Below, piece after piece: positions 43,778 through 51,771 of a DNA stretch of 64,000 bases; within the stretch, counting starts at the first letter, position 1; each line of letters begins with the position of its first letter. The DNA comes from Streptomyces sp. NBC_00178. GTDB lineage: Bacteria; Actinomycetota; Actinomycetes; Streptomycetales; Streptomycetaceae. The notes under the pieces are model-generated. The model was not told the origin of the DNA and searched no databases. It saw nothing but the letters and a program-made list of their open reading frames with translations. Both the position numbers and the translations under genes were made by a program. The DNA is taken from positions 4,927,501-4,991,500 of the forward strand of contig NZ_CP108143.1 in NCBI RefSeq assembly GCF_036206005.1. Reading direction: 5' to 3'.

Positions 43778-43892
43778 ATTGCCGCGACTGGCGCGCACCC
43801 CGGCAGGGTGCTCCGTGGAAACGACCACGAGGGAGCGGCACTCCCCGGCCCGTTCGGGGCGTCACCGCCGGAGGGCCGTCCGCCTGGGCAAT
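43778..43892 (+). promoter_or_regulatory. ZTP (ZMP/ZTP, pfl) riboswitch upstream of glyA
   Basis: Conserved aptamer pieces are in order: CCGCGACTGGCG (43782-43793), CCACGAGGGAGCGGC (43825-43839) and CCGCCTGGGCA (43880-43890). ATTGCC (43778-43783) can close against GGCAAT (43887-43892). This is the pfl/ZTP class that senses ZMP or ZTP, signals of 10-formyl-tetrahydrofolate shortage, and it typically precedes glyA or other one-carbon genes. TAAGGT at 43768-43773 is a possible -10 that would start the RNA just before it. Confidence 0.92.
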
Positions 43893-43930
43893 CCGGGTCC
43901 ACGTCGCCTCCGTGCGACCGACCCGGGAGG
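43893..43930 (+). promoter_or_regulatory. Riboswitch expression platform masking the glyA ribosome site
   Basis: CCGGGTC (43893-43899) pairs with GACCCGG (43920-43926), and inside it GTCGC pairs with GCGAC. The loop contains CCTCC (43907-43911), complementary to the GGAGG (43926-43930) that serves glyA. Either fold could hide the ribosome site, suggesting translational control. Confidence 0.55.
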
Positions 43931-43936
43931 ATCCCC

Positions 43937-45217
43937 GTGTCCGTAACGCCGTCCGACGACCGCCGCCCCGCCCTCGGTGCGACCGACCCCGAGCTCGCCG
44001 CGCTCGTGAACGCCGAGGAGCGCCTCCAGGCGGACACCCTGCGGCTGATCCCCAGTGAGAACTACGTGTCCGCCGCCGTGCTGGAGGCCTCCGGCACCGT
44101 CCTGCAGAACAAGTACTCCGAGGGCTATCCCGGGAAGCGCTACTACGAGGGCCAGCAGGTGATCGACCAGGTCGAGACCCTCGCCGCCGAACGCGCCGAG
44201 GCGCTCTTCGGGATGGACCACGCCAACGTGCAGCCGTACTCCGGCTCACCGGCCAACCTCGCCGTCTACCTGGCGTTCCTGAAGCCCGGCGACACGGTCC
44301 TCGGGATGGCGCTGCCGATGGGCGGGCACCTCACGCACGGCTGGGACGTCTCCGCCACCGGCACCTGGTTCAAGGGCGTGCGGTACGGCGTCCGCCGCGA
44401 CACCGGACGGGTCGACCTGGACGAGGTGCGCGACCTGGCCCTCGCCGAGCGGCCCAAGGTGATCTTCTGCGGCGGTACCGCCCTGCCCCGGGTGACCGAC
44501 TTCGCCGGGTTCGCCGAGATCGCCCGGGAGACCGGCGCGGTGCTGGTGGCCGACGTCGCGCACATCGCGGGGCTGATCGCCGGCGGCGCGCACCCCTCGC
44601 CCGCCCCCTATGCGGACGTGGTGTCCACCACCACCCACAAGACCCTGCGCGGCCCGCGCGGGGCCATGCTGCTGACCCGTGCCGAGCACGCCCGGGCGAT
44701 CGACCGCGCGGTGTTCCCCGGCCTCCAGGGCGGACCGCACAACCAGACCACCGCGGCCATCGCGGTCGCCCTGAAGGAGGCGGCCGGCCCCGGATTCGCC
44801 GCGTACGCCCATGAGGTGGTCGCCAACGCACGCGCGCTGGGCGACGAACTGGCGGCGCGCGGCTTCGACCTCGTGTCCGGAGGTACGGACAACCATCTGC
44901 TGCTGGCCGACCTCACGGCCAAGGGGGTCTCCGGCAAGGTCGCCGCGAAGGCGCTCGACCGGGCGGGGATCGTCGTCAACCACAACACGGTCCCGTACGA
45001 CCCCCGTAAGCCCTTCGACCCGTCCGGCATCCGCATCGGCACCCCGGCGCTCACGTCCCGCGGCGTCCCCGGGTCGGAGATGGGCGCGGTCGCGCAGTGG
45101 ATCGATCTCGTGGTCGAAGCCGCCCGTACAGGTGACGAAGCGACCGTTTCCAAGGTCAGGGGCGAGGTGAAGGCCATGATGGACGCCTATCCGGCGCCGG
45201 GCCTCCCCCTGGTCTGA
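43937..45217 (+). CDS. glyA: Serine hydroxymethyltransferase
   Basis: 426 residues; GTG behind GGGAGG. It has RLIPSENYVSAAVLEASGTVLQNKYSEGYPGKRYYEG, the PLP lysine in STTTHKTLRGPRGAMLL, and the folate and substrate contacts of the SHMT fold. Converts serine plus tetrahydrofolate to glycine plus 5,10-methylene-tetrahydrofolate. One residue pattern differs from housekeeping GlyA: CGGTALPRVTDFAGFAEIAR in place of the usual AGxSAYPR motif, as in the second SHMT of Streptomyces (recollection). Under ZTP riboswitch control it would be made when one-carbon units run short. Confidence 0.96.
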   Translation: MSVTPSDDRRPALGATDPELAALVNAEERLQADTLRLIPSENYVSAAVLEASGTVLQNKYSEGYPGKRYYEGQQVIDQVETLAAERAEALFGMDHANVQPYSGSPANLAVYLAFLKPGDTVLGMALPMGGHLTHGWDVSATGTWFKGVRYGVRRDTGRVDLDEVRDLALAERPKVIFCGGTALPRVTDFAGFAEIARETGAVLVADVAHIAGLIAGGAHPSPAPYADVVSTTTHKTLRGPRGAMLLTRAEHARAIDRAVFPGLQGGPHNQTTAAIAVALKEAAGPGFAAYAHEVVANARALGDELAARGFDLVSGGTDNHLLLADLTAKGVSGKVAAKALDRAGIVVNHNTVPYDPRKPFDPSGIRIGTPALTSRGVPGSEMGAVAQWIDLVVEAARTGDEATVSKVRGEVKAMMDAYPAPGLPLV

Positions 45218-45225
45218 GCGGACGG

Positions 45226-45267
45226 CCGGAGCCGGTCCGGGGCTTTCCGGCCCCGGACCGGCTCCGG
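45226..45267 (+). terminator. Strong terminator after glyA
   Basis: An 18-bp perfect stem (45226-45243 with 45250-45267) and loop TTTCCG, nine bp after the glyA stop codon. Confidence 0.9.
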
Positions 45268-45378
45268 AAATGCCGTGCCCCCGATTCCGCGCGCCCGCTC
45301 TGCGCCCTGTGCGGCGGCCGGACCGCCGTACAGGCTGGGGGAGACAGGATGGCCGGAGCGGTGAACAGAGGGGGCACG

Positions 45379-46545
45379 ATGCAGGATCTCAAGGTCACGT
45401 CATGGCAGCTCTTCGGGCACGACCGGCTCTACGTGAATCTTCCGGACGGCACCGCGATCGGCTGGGCGGATCTGGGCAACGGCACCATCACGGTGCTGCA
45501 CCCGCGCTACCGCGACGCCGTGCTGGACGCGCTCGCCCGCCAGGTCCCGGACATGCCGGCGCTCGTCGGCGAGGACGCCCCGGCCGGGCCGCCGGCGCCC
45601 CGGACCCCTCCGCAGGTCCCGCGCATCCCGCCCATGCGCGGGATGCGGAAGCGGGCGGCCGCACCCGAGGCAGGGAGCGACGACGGGAGCGGGGAGGCGG
45701 TTGCGGAGGCCGGTCACGCGCCCGGTCCGCCCGAGCCGCCCGCGTCCGGCCCGGAGGCGGCGACGGCCCCAGGGCGGGAGGCGGCGCGACAGGCCGTGCG
45801 CGCGCCCGGGATGCCGGAGGACCCCTTACCCGCCGCGCCCGAGGAGCGGCAGGAACAGGAACAGGCGCAGGAACAGGCGCAGGAGCAGGAGCCGGGCGGC
45901 GCGCGGCGGGCCGCGCTGCCCGCACTGACGCCCGCCGGCGACCTCGCCACCCGGCGGGCCGGTGAGGAACTCCGGGAGCAGCTGGGGGAGTCCTCCGCGG
46001 GCACCCTCGTACGGGCGGCCACCGGCGCCCTGCGCCGGCACAAGGAGGCCGATCCGCGCCGGACCGCACTGGCGGGGGAGCGGCGGGTCGGGGCCGAACT
46101 CCGCCGGCTGACCCGGCACGGCTGGCGGGTGCTGCACTCCGTGCCGCTGCCCGACGGCACCTGGATCGGGCACCTGCTCATCGGGCCGGGCGGCGTGTTC
46201 GCCGTGAGCACCGAGCACCACCCCGGGGAGTCCGTACGCATCGCGGACGGGACCCTGCGGGCCGGGGACGGCGAACCCCGGCCCTTCGTACTCGAAGGCC
46301 GTCCCGCCGCCCGGCGCGCCAGGACGGTGCTGGAGGGCCACTGCGCCTTCGACGTACCCGTGCGGACCGTGATCGTGTTCACCGGCGTCACGGAGCTGGA
46401 GGTGGTCACCACCCCCGCGGGCGTCCGGGTCTGCCGGGAGCGTCAGCTGTCCGCGCTCGCCCCGCTGACGGGGGTGCTCACCGCCACCCAGGTGGAGCGG
46501 GTCTACGACGTGGCACGGAACAGGGAGGCCTGGCGGGAGGCCTGA
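45379..46545 (+). CDS. NERD-domain-like protein with degenerate site and a TTA codon
   Basis: 388 residues from the ATG at 45379 (AGGGGG upstream); ATG at 45349 would add ten residues. The N-terminal domain (LKVTSWQLFGHDRLYVNLPDG) is followed by a Pro/Ala/Glu-rich linker with Gln-Glu repeats (about 160-185). The NERD nuclease-related domain (about 240-380) comes last. There the usual DIDH and NTKHH motifs read TWIGHLLIGPGG and FAVSTEHHPG, so the expected Asp and Lys are Gly and Glu. The leucine codon at 45826-45828 is TTA, needing the bldA tRNA. Confidence 0.8.
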   Translation: MQDLKVTSWQLFGHDRLYVNLPDGTAIGWADLGNGTITVLHPRYRDAVLDALARQVPDMPALVGEDAPAGPPAPRTPPQVPRIPPMRGMRKRAAAPEAGSDDGSGEAVAEAGHAPGPPEPPASGPEAATAPGREAARQAVRAPGMPEDPLPAAPEERQEQEQAQEQAQEQEPGGARRAALPALTPAGDLATRRAGEELREQLGESSAGTLVRAATGALRRHKEADPRRTALAGERRVGAELRRLTRHGWRVLHSVPLPDGTWIGHLLIGPGGVFAVSTEHHPGESVRIADGTLRAGDGEPRPFVLEGRPAARRARTVLEGHCAFDVPVRTVIVFTGVTELEVVTTPAGVRVCRERQLSALAPLTGVLTATQVERVYDVARNREAWREA

Positions 46546-46557
46546 GCAGCCCCCCAC

Positions 46558-46608
46558 GGAGAGGCGCGCGTCCGCCCGTCCGGCCCGGGCGATCACGAGC
46601 GCCTCTCC
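46558..46608 (+). terminator. Hairpin after the NERD gene
   Basis: GGAGAGGCGC (46558-46567) pairs with GCGCCTCTCC (46599-46608), with a 31-nt loop that can itself fold. It marks the left edge of the metabolite cluster. Confidence 0.65.
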
Positions 46609-46688
46609 AGCGGCACTGCAGCCGCCCCCGGCAGGCTGGTGTGCAGGGCGGGCAGCCGTGAGGGCCGCCGCCGCGAAGGGAGTTCGCC

Positions 46689-47147
46689 ATGTCTCAGCCG
46701 GTCGGGACCCTCCGTCAGCAGGTCACGGGTGACCTGTACGCGGAGGTGCAGACCTTCTACGCCCAGCAGATGCGACGGGTCGACGCACTCGACATCGAGG
46801 GGTTCGCCGACACGTTCACGGACGACGGGGAGGTCGTGCACGCGGGCGGGCACCGCCAGAGCGGCCGGGCGGAGATGATCGCCGGGATGCGGGCCAGCCT
46901 GCCCCGTTACCAGGACATCGCCGTACGCCACTGGTTCGGCCACCTGATCATCGAACCCGACGCCACGGACGCGGACGTCCTGCGCGTCTCGTACTACACG
47001 CTGGTGACCCAGACCGACCGTGAGGGCAAGGTCGCCTTCCAGCCGACCTTCACCGTGGACGACGTGCTGGTGCGCCGCGACGGCGGTCTGCTGACCCGGT
47101 CGAGGGTCATCCACCGTGACACCCCGGTGGCCCCGCCCGCGCTCTGA
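46689..47147 (+). CDS. NTF2-like (SnoaL-like) protein
   Basis: 152 residues; ATG with AAGGGAG upstream. The cone-shaped NTF2 fold is indicated by VQTFYAQQMRRVDALDIEGFADTFTDDGEVVHAG, then the strands IIEPDATDADVLRVSYYTLVTQ and FQPTFTVDDVLVRRDGG. In aromatic polyketide clusters such proteins act as cyclases, hydroxylases or isomerases; the reaction here is unknown. It is the leftmost cluster gene and is isolated between two terminators. Confidence 0.85.
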   Translation: MSQPVGTLRQQVTGDLYAEVQTFYAQQMRRVDALDIEGFADTFTDDGEVVHAGGHRQSGRAEMIAGMRASLPRYQDIAVRHWFGHLIIEPDATDADVLRVSYYTLVTQTDREGKVAFQPTFTVDDVLVRRDGGLLTRSRVIHRDTPVAPPAL

Positions 47148-47171
47148 GCGGTTCTCCCGATCGGTCCGCCA

Positions 47172-47225
47172 CCCGGCACGTGGACGAGGGGCCCTGCGCG
47201 CAGGGCCCCTCGTCCACGTGCCGGG
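47172..47225. terminator. 54-bp perfect palindrome terminator
   Basis: 25-bp arms without a mismatch (47172-47196 and 47201-47225) around CGCG, so the entire 54 bp reads the same on both strands. It separates the NTF2-like gene (+) from the convergent 55-residue ORF (-). Confidence 0.92.
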
Positions 47226-47242
47226 AACCGTCCGGCGGCCGT

Positions 47243-47410
47243 TCAGTCGATGCCCCGGCAGATGTGCGGCTCGCTCCCGTCGTCGTCGGGGTCCCCGGCC
47301 AGCAGCAGCGGCGCCCACAGGGGTACGACGGCGAGGGGAAGGGCGGGAAGAGCAGGAAGGGGCACGGGCGGTGACTCCACCGTCGCGCGGTCCAGCAGCA
47401 TCGTCTCCAT
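47243..47410 (-). CDS. Small ORF (55 residues) with strong ribosome site, unknown
   Basis: Read directly from the minus strand: ATG at 47410-47408, TGA at 47245-47243. AAGGAGG lies eight bases before the ATG, nearly ideal. The product has a short charged N-terminus (METMLLDRATVES), a Pro/Leu-rich hydrophobic middle (PVPLPALPALPLAVVPLW) and an acidic C-terminus DPDDDGSEPHICRGID with a single cysteine. It starts 39 bp after the MBL-fold gene stop in the ketoreductase operon. I know no family for it. A precursor peptide, a small membrane partner or a short accessory subunit are all possible; no RiPP maturase is adjacent. Confidence 0.65.
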   Translation of the reverse strand: METMLLDRATVESPPVPLPALPALPLAVVPLWAPLLLAGDPDDDGSEPHICRGID

Positions 47411-47449
47411 CGACGAGTCCTCCTTCTTCGGGATGTGCGGTGTGTGCGG

Positions 47450-48379
47450 TCAGGCGTGGCAGGCCGGCAGCCCGCCGTTGTAGGCGACCATCTCCTTGAA
47501 CGAGGCGGCCACGTCGATGCGGGCCCCCGGGGCCAGGCCCTCCAGTTCCGCGTAGGCGCGGTGCAGGTTGCCGACCAGCCGCTCGGGGTCCAGCAGACCG
47601 CCGAACCCGCCGAGGTCCGCCTCCCGCGCGGCCCGCAGCGGGCCCATGCCCCGCCGCAGGCCGTCCTCGGCCAGTTCCCGGACCCGGACGAGGTAGGCCC
47701 GGGTCGCGTCGATCAGCTCGGGGCCGCCGACCGGGCCGTGGCCGGGGACCACCACCGCGGGCCCCAGCGCCCGCAGCCGGTCCAGGGCCGCCAGCGAACC
47801 GGTCACGGACCCCATCAGGATGTACGGAGTGACTCCCGACCAGACGACGTCCCCGGTGAACAGCACGGACCGCTCGGGCACCCACGCCACGACGTCGTTC
47901 GCCGTGTGGGCGGGGCCCACGTGCAGCAGCTCGGTGCGCATGTCCCCGTGGTGCAGGGTGAGTTCGTCGCGGAAGGTGAGCGTGGGCAGGGTCAGGGGGG
48001 TCTCGCCCCACGCCACACCGGGCCACAGGTGGCGGAGGCCGAGGCCGGCCTCCGCCGTGTCGGACCTGGTCCCCTCGTGGGCCACGATCACCGCGCGCGG
48101 GACGAACTGGCCGTTGCCGAAGGTGTGGTCGCCGTGGAAGTGCGTGTTGACGACGTGGTCCGGCCCGCCCGGCACGACGCGGGCCACCTCCTCGCGGAGC
48201 CGCCGGGTCCGGGACTCCGTCGCCGCCGTGTCCACGAGGACGGCGGAGTCCCGGCCGGCGACCAGTCCGGCGTTGTTCAGGCACCAGCCGCCCCCGGGCT
48301 GGACGAACGCGTACACCCCGTCGGCGACCGGCAGCAGCGAGCCCGGCGGTGCGACGTCCGGAGCGGTGGCCGTGCTCAT
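47450..48379 (-). CDS. Metallo-beta-lactamase-fold protein (ActIV-like cyclase/hydrolase candidate)
   Basis: 309 residues from the ATG at 48379, overlapping the flavin reductase stop (ATGA). The zinc motif NTHFHGDHTFG is intact, with further ligands in LLHVGPAHTANDV, LFTGDVVW and VVVPGHGPVGG. In type II polyketide clusters MBL-fold proteins of the ActIV group release and cyclise the chain. The operon position beside an ActIII-type ketoreductase makes this plausible, but a hydrolase of another thioester or lactone is equally possible. Confidence 0.88.
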   Translation of the reverse strand: MSTATAPDVAPPGSLLPVADGVYAFVQPGGGWCLNNAGLVAGRDSAVLVDTAATESRTRRLREEVARVVPGGPDHVVNTHFHGDHTFGNGQFVPRAVIVAHEGTRSDTAEAGLGLRHLWPGVAWGETPLTLPTLTFRDELTLHHGDMRTELLHVGPAHTANDVVAWVPERSVLFTGDVVWSGVTPYILMGSVTGSLAALDRLRALGPAVVVPGHGPVGGPELIDATRAYLVRVRELAEDGLRRGMGPLRAAREADLGGFGGLLDPERLVGNLHRAYAELEGLAPGARIDVAASFKEMVAYNGGLPACHA

Positions 48380-48912
48380 GCGGCGGCCCCCGCTGCGGGC
48401 AGGCGGCCGAAGCGGCCCTGGTGGAAGAGGAGCGGGTCGGCGGCCGACAGACCGCCGGACAGGGCGACGACCCGGCCGACGAGGAGGGTGTGGTCCCCGG
48501 CGGCGTACTCCGCGTCCAGCACGCACTCGAACGCCGCCTCCGCGTCGGGGAGCACCGCGTTGCCCGTGACACCCTCCTCGGCGGAGAGCCGCAGCATCGC
48601 CTCCCTGCCCTCCGAGCGGTCGGGGCGGCAGAACTCCTGGGCCAGGTCGCGCTGCGACTCGGTCAGGACGTTCACCGCGAAGCTCCCGGCGCGCGAGATC
48701 CGCGGCCGCATGCGGCCGTCCGCCTTCACGGACACCAGGATCAGCATGGGGTCGAGCGACACCGAGGTCAGGCTGTTGAGGGTCATCACGATGGTGCCGT
48801 CGCCGCTGCCCTGGGTGAGCAGCGTGACGCCCGTCGGGAAACGGCCCATCGCGGCGCGGAAGGAGGCCACGTCGGGCTCGGCCAGCAGCGCGCCGGCGGT
48901 CACAGCGGTCAT
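48376..48912 (-). CDS. Flavin reductase (ActVB-like, two-component monooxygenase partner)
   Basis: 178 residues; ATG with GGAGA upstream. The flavin-reductase-like split barrel shows FRAAMGRFPTGVTLLTQG, VMTLNSLTSVSLDPMLILVSV and FAVNVLTESQRDLAQEF, and ends LLVGRVVALSGG...PLLFHQGRFG. It should supply reduced FMN/FAD to the acyl-CoA-dehydrogenase-like oxygenase at 50473-51609, as ActVB does for ActVA-ORF5. Co-transcribed with the ketoreductase and MBL genes. Confidence 0.9.
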   Translation of the reverse strand: MTAVTAGALLAEPDVASFRAAMGRFPTGVTLLTQGSGDGTIVMTLNSLTSVSLDPMLILVSVKADGRMRPRISRAGSFAVNVLTESQRDLAQEFCRPDRSEGREAMLRLSAEEGVTGNAVLPDAEAAFECVLDAEYAAGDHTLLVGRVVALSGGLSAADPLLFHQGRFGRLPAAGAAA

Positions 48913-48991
48913 GTCAGATTCTCCGATTCCGCCCGTGACAGCAGGGCGTTGTGGTCGGTGGTGGCCGGAACTGCCCGTCGGGGCGTCCGGG

Positions 48992-49777
48992 TCAGTAGTT
49001 GCCGAGGCCGCCGCAGACGTTCAGCGCCTGCGCGGTGATGGACGCGGCGGTGTCGGAGGCCAGGTAGCCGACCAGGCCGGCGACCTCCTCGGGGGTCGAG
49101 TAACGCCCGAGCGGGATCTTGGAGTTGAACTTGTCCTGGATCTCCTGCTCGCTCACCCCGTAGTGGCCCGCGTAGCCCTGGCGCACCCGCTGCGCCATCG
49201 GGGTCTCCACATAGCCGGGGCAGACGGCGTTCACGGTGATGCCCCTCGCGGCGAGCTCCTTGCCGACGGCCTTGGTGAAGCCGATGACACCGTGCTTGGA
49301 CGCGGAGTACGGCGCGGCCAGCTCGACGCCCTGCTTGCCGCCCGTGGAGGCGATGTTGATGATCCGCCCCCAGTCGCCGTTTTGCATGAGACCGGTGCTC
49401 AGGACCTCGCGGGTCACGCGGAAGGTGCCGTTGAGGTTCGTCTCGATCACGTCGTCCCAGAGGGAGTCCTCGATCTCGGCGGTCACCCCGCCGCCGCCCC
49501 GGCCGGCGTTGTTGACGAGGATGTCGATGCGCCCGTACTCCGCCACGGCGGCCCGCACGGCCTCCCTGATCTGCTCGACGGAGGTCACGTCGCAGACGGT
49601 CCCGGCCACCTCGAGGCCCTCCTCGCGCAGCTCCTTGACCACGGTGCGCACGCTCTCGGCGCTCCGGGCCACCCCGAACACCGCGACCCCCCGGCGGGCC
49701 AGCAGCTCGGTCACCGCGAGGCCGATCCCGCTGGTCGCGCCGGTGACGAAGGCAACTCGTCGTCCCGTGTCTGTCAT
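48992..49777 (-). CDS. ActIII-type polyketide ketoreductase (SDR)
   Basis: 261 residues, the length of ActIII. It has FVTGATSGIGLAVTELL, NNAGRGGGG, the catalytic IINIASTGGKQG serine and PYSASKHGV tyrosine/lysine, the substrate-lid region CPGYVETPMAQRVRQGY and the C-terminus ALNVCGGLGNY. These last segments are the hallmarks of C9 ketoreductases of aromatic polyketide synthases, which reduce the nascent poly-ketone on its carrier protein. ATG with GGGGAG. First gene of the minus-strand operon; divergent from the SRPBCC gene. Confidence 0.95.
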   Translation of the reverse strand: MTDTGRRVAFVTGATSGIGLAVTELLARRGVAVFGVARSAESVRTVVKELREEGLEVAGTVCDVTSVEQIREAVRAAVAEYGRIDILVNNAGRGGGGVTAEIEDSLWDDVIETNLNGTFRVTREVLSTGLMQNGDWGRIINIASTGGKQGVELAAPYSASKHGVIGFTKAVGKELAARGITVNAVCPGYVETPMAQRVRQGYAGHYGVSEQEIQDKFNSKIPLGRYSTPEEVAGLVGYLASDTAASITAQALNVCGGLGNY

Positions 49778-49882
49778 CGTGCTCTCCCCATCGCTCGTCC
49801 CGATCCGGTCCACGCTGGGTCGACGGTGGGCCCGTCTCCTTGCGGGGTTCTCGGACGGCGGTGGAGCCGGGGTGGACGGCAC

Positions 49883-49904
49883 GTGTTCGAGCCGCGCTCG
49901 ACAC
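49883..49904. promoter_or_regulatory. Cluster motif site 1 (TCGAGC-N5-TCGACAC)
   Basis: Within the 207-bp divergent region between the ketoreductase and SRPBCC genes, TCGAGC (49887-49892) and GCTCGA (49896-49901) form a dyad flanked by GTG and CAC. The same TCGAGC-N5-TCGACAC pattern recurs at 55519-55536. Candidate operator of a cluster regulator not in this window. Confidence 0.45.
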
Positions 49905-49984
49905 CCGGCCTAGCGGGAGCGGTCAGCGTGGACGCCATTCGATGCGGCGACCGGGCGGACACCCGGCTGGAGCGAGGAGACCCC

Positions 49985-50476
49985 GTGCCCGAGCAGACGC
50001 AGACCCTGCCCGACGTCAGGAAGTCGGTGACCGTGGCGGCGACGCCCGACCAGTGCTTCAAGGTCTTCACCGAGCGCCCCGCGGACTGGTGGCCGCCGAG
50101 CCACATCCTGGTCCGCAAGGAGCGCGCCGGACTGGCCTTCGAGGCCGGCGTGGGCGGGCGCTACTACGAGTGGGACGTGGAGGGCACCGAGATCGCCTGG
50201 GGCCGGGTGCTGGAGTGGGTGCCGGGCCGGCGGGTCGCGATGACCTGGCGGATCGACCCCAACTGGCAGTCCATTCCCACGGACGACGGGGCCAGCCGGA
50301 TCGAGGTCGACTTCGAGGCCGTCGACGCCGAGCACACCAGGGTGTCGCTCGCGCACGTCGAGCTGGACCGGCACGGCCCGGGTGCCGAGCGGATCTTCAG
50401 GGCACTCGACGGCCCGAGCCCGGGCGAGACGCTGGAGCGCTTCGCGCAGGCCGTCGCGGACGGGGCCGGAGCATGA
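49985..50476 (+). CDS. SRPBCC (AHSA1/START-like) protein
   Basis: 163 residues; GTG with GAGGAG. The helix-grip fold is visible: VRKSVTVAATPDQCFKVFTERPADWWPPSH, GGRYYEWDVEGTEIAWGRVLEWVPGRRVAMTWRI and the long C-terminal helix ETLERFAQAVADGA. Members include polyketide aromatases/cyclases and many ligand-binding proteins; the AHSA1-like pattern here is nearer the latter. Overlaps the next oxygenase gene by four bases. Confidence 0.85.
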   Translation: MPEQTQTLPDVRKSVTVAATPDQCFKVFTERPADWWPPSHILVRKERAGLAFEAGVGGRYYEWDVEGTEIAWGRVLEWVPGRRVAMTWRIDPNWQSIPTDDGASRIEVDFEAVDAEHTRVSLAHVELDRHGPGAERIFRALDGPSPGETLERFAQAVADGAGA

Positions 50477-51609
50477 GCGTGGACACCGGTGTCATCGAGG
50501 CCCCCGCCGCCGCGGGCACCGGGCTCGTCGAGGCCGCCGACCGGCTGCGCCTGCTCGCGGCGGTGCACGCCGGCGACGCGGACACCGGACGCGTCCTGTC
50601 CCGCGAGGTCACCGACGCGATGCGGGAGGCCGGCTTCGCCCGGCACTTCGTCGCCGCCCGGTTCGGCGGCGCGGAGGGCTCCTTCGACGAGCTGACCCGC
50701 GCCGTCGTGTCCGTCGGCCAGGGCTGTGCCGCCTCGGCGTGGTGCGCCTCGCTCGCCGCGTACTCGGCGCGCTTCGCCGCCCACCTGCCCGAGGAAGGGC
50801 ACCAGGCGCTCTGGGGGACGAGTCCCGACACCGTCGTGGCGACCGGGCTGATGCCCGCCGGGCGGGCCAGGCCCGTCGACGGCGGCTGGCGCGTCACCGG
50901 CCGGTGGGCGTACGTCAGCGGGATCGACTTCGCCGACTGGGTCATGCTCTGTGCGGCCGTCGGAGGCGGCGAGGGGCCGCCGCAGCTGCGCTTCTTCACC
51001 CTGCCGCGCGGTTCGTACGGCGTGCAGGAGACGTGGGACAGCGTCGGCATGCGGGCCACCGGCAGCCACACGGTCGTCGTCGACGACGTGTTCGTGCCGG
51101 GCCACCTGTCCTTCGACCGGACCGACATGCTCACCGGCCGCAACAGCACCTCCGGTGTGCCCGCGCACAACGTCCCCTTCCAGGCCGTCGGCGGGCTCAC
51201 CTTCATCGCCCCGGTCGTCGGGGCGGCGACGGGAGCCCTGGAGGCCGCGGCCGGGTCGGTCACCGGGCGGCGGCGGAACCAGACCGCCGAGCTGACCTTC
51301 GTCCGGGCCTCCGGCCGGATCGACGCGGCGCGGGCCCTCGTCGAGCAGAACGCCCAGGTCCTGGACCGGCGGCTCTTCACGCCCGAGCACATGGCGCGCA
51401 ACGAGCGCAACGCCACGTACGCCGCGGAGAGCCTGCGCGAGGCGGTCGCCCTGCTGGTGGGCGCGGCCGGCACCGGCGGCCTCGGCGAGGGGCATGCCCT
51501 GCAGCGGTTCTGGCGGGACGTCACGTCCGCGACCAGCCACGTGGCGCTCCAGTACGACACGGCGGCCCGCAAGAACTACTCGGCGGTGCTGCTCGGCCCC
51601 GCGGAGTAG
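50473..51609 (+). CDS. Acyl-CoA dehydrogenase-fold flavin monooxygenase (ActVA-ORF5-like)
   Basis: 378 residues; ATG overlaps the upstream stop. N-terminal helices (ADRLRLLAAVHAGDADTGR), then a CASLAAYSARFAAHLPEEG segment. The central beta region is GWRVTGRWAYVSGIDFADW and ATGSHTVVVDDVFVPGH, and the C-terminal helical domain has the ligand region RFWRDVTSATSHVALQYD. This is the group-D two-component monooxygenase architecture that hydroxylates aromatic polyketides with FMNH2 from a separate reductase, here probably the product of 48376-48912. Confidence 0.9.
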   Translation: MSVDTGVIEAPAAAGTGLVEAADRLRLLAAVHAGDADTGRVLSREVTDAMREAGFARHFVAARFGGAEGSFDELTRAVVSVGQGCAASAWCASLAAYSARFAAHLPEEGHQALWGTSPDTVVATGLMPAGRARPVDGGWRVTGRWAYVSGIDFADWVMLCAAVGGGEGPPQLRFFTLPRGSYGVQETWDSVGMRATGSHTVVVDDVFVPGHLSFDRTDMLTGRNSTSGVPAHNVPFQAVGGLTFIAPVVGAATGALEAAAGSVTGRRRNQTAELTFVRASGRIDAARALVEQNAQVLDRRLFTPEHMARNERNATYAAESLREAVALLVGAAGTGGLGEGHALQRFWRDVTSATSHVALQYDTAARKNYSAVLLGPAE

Positions 51610-51628
51610 CCGGGTCCGCCGCGACGGC

Positions 51629-51666
51629 GGAAGGGGGCGTCCGGGAGGTCCCGGGCGCCCCCTTCC
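51629..51666 (+). terminator. Terminator after the flavin monooxygenase gene
   Basis: 17-bp stem (51629-51645 with 51650-51666) with one G-U pair and loop AGGT. It isolates the P450 gene downstream, which must have its own promoter in 51667-51771; I could not place it confidently. Confidence 0.85.
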
Positions 51667-51771
51667 CCGTACCCCGGCGCGGGGCCGGATCGCTCCAGTT
51701 GCGGGCGACCTGGCCTCCATCTGCGGTACGTACGTTGGCCCCGACCGGTAACGCCTAGCGGAGGTTTCATC

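Noticed and set aside
51716..51740. GTACGTAC palindrome upstream of P450 copy 1
   Set aside because: Only eight bp and no supporting -35/-10 geometry; too weak to call an operator.
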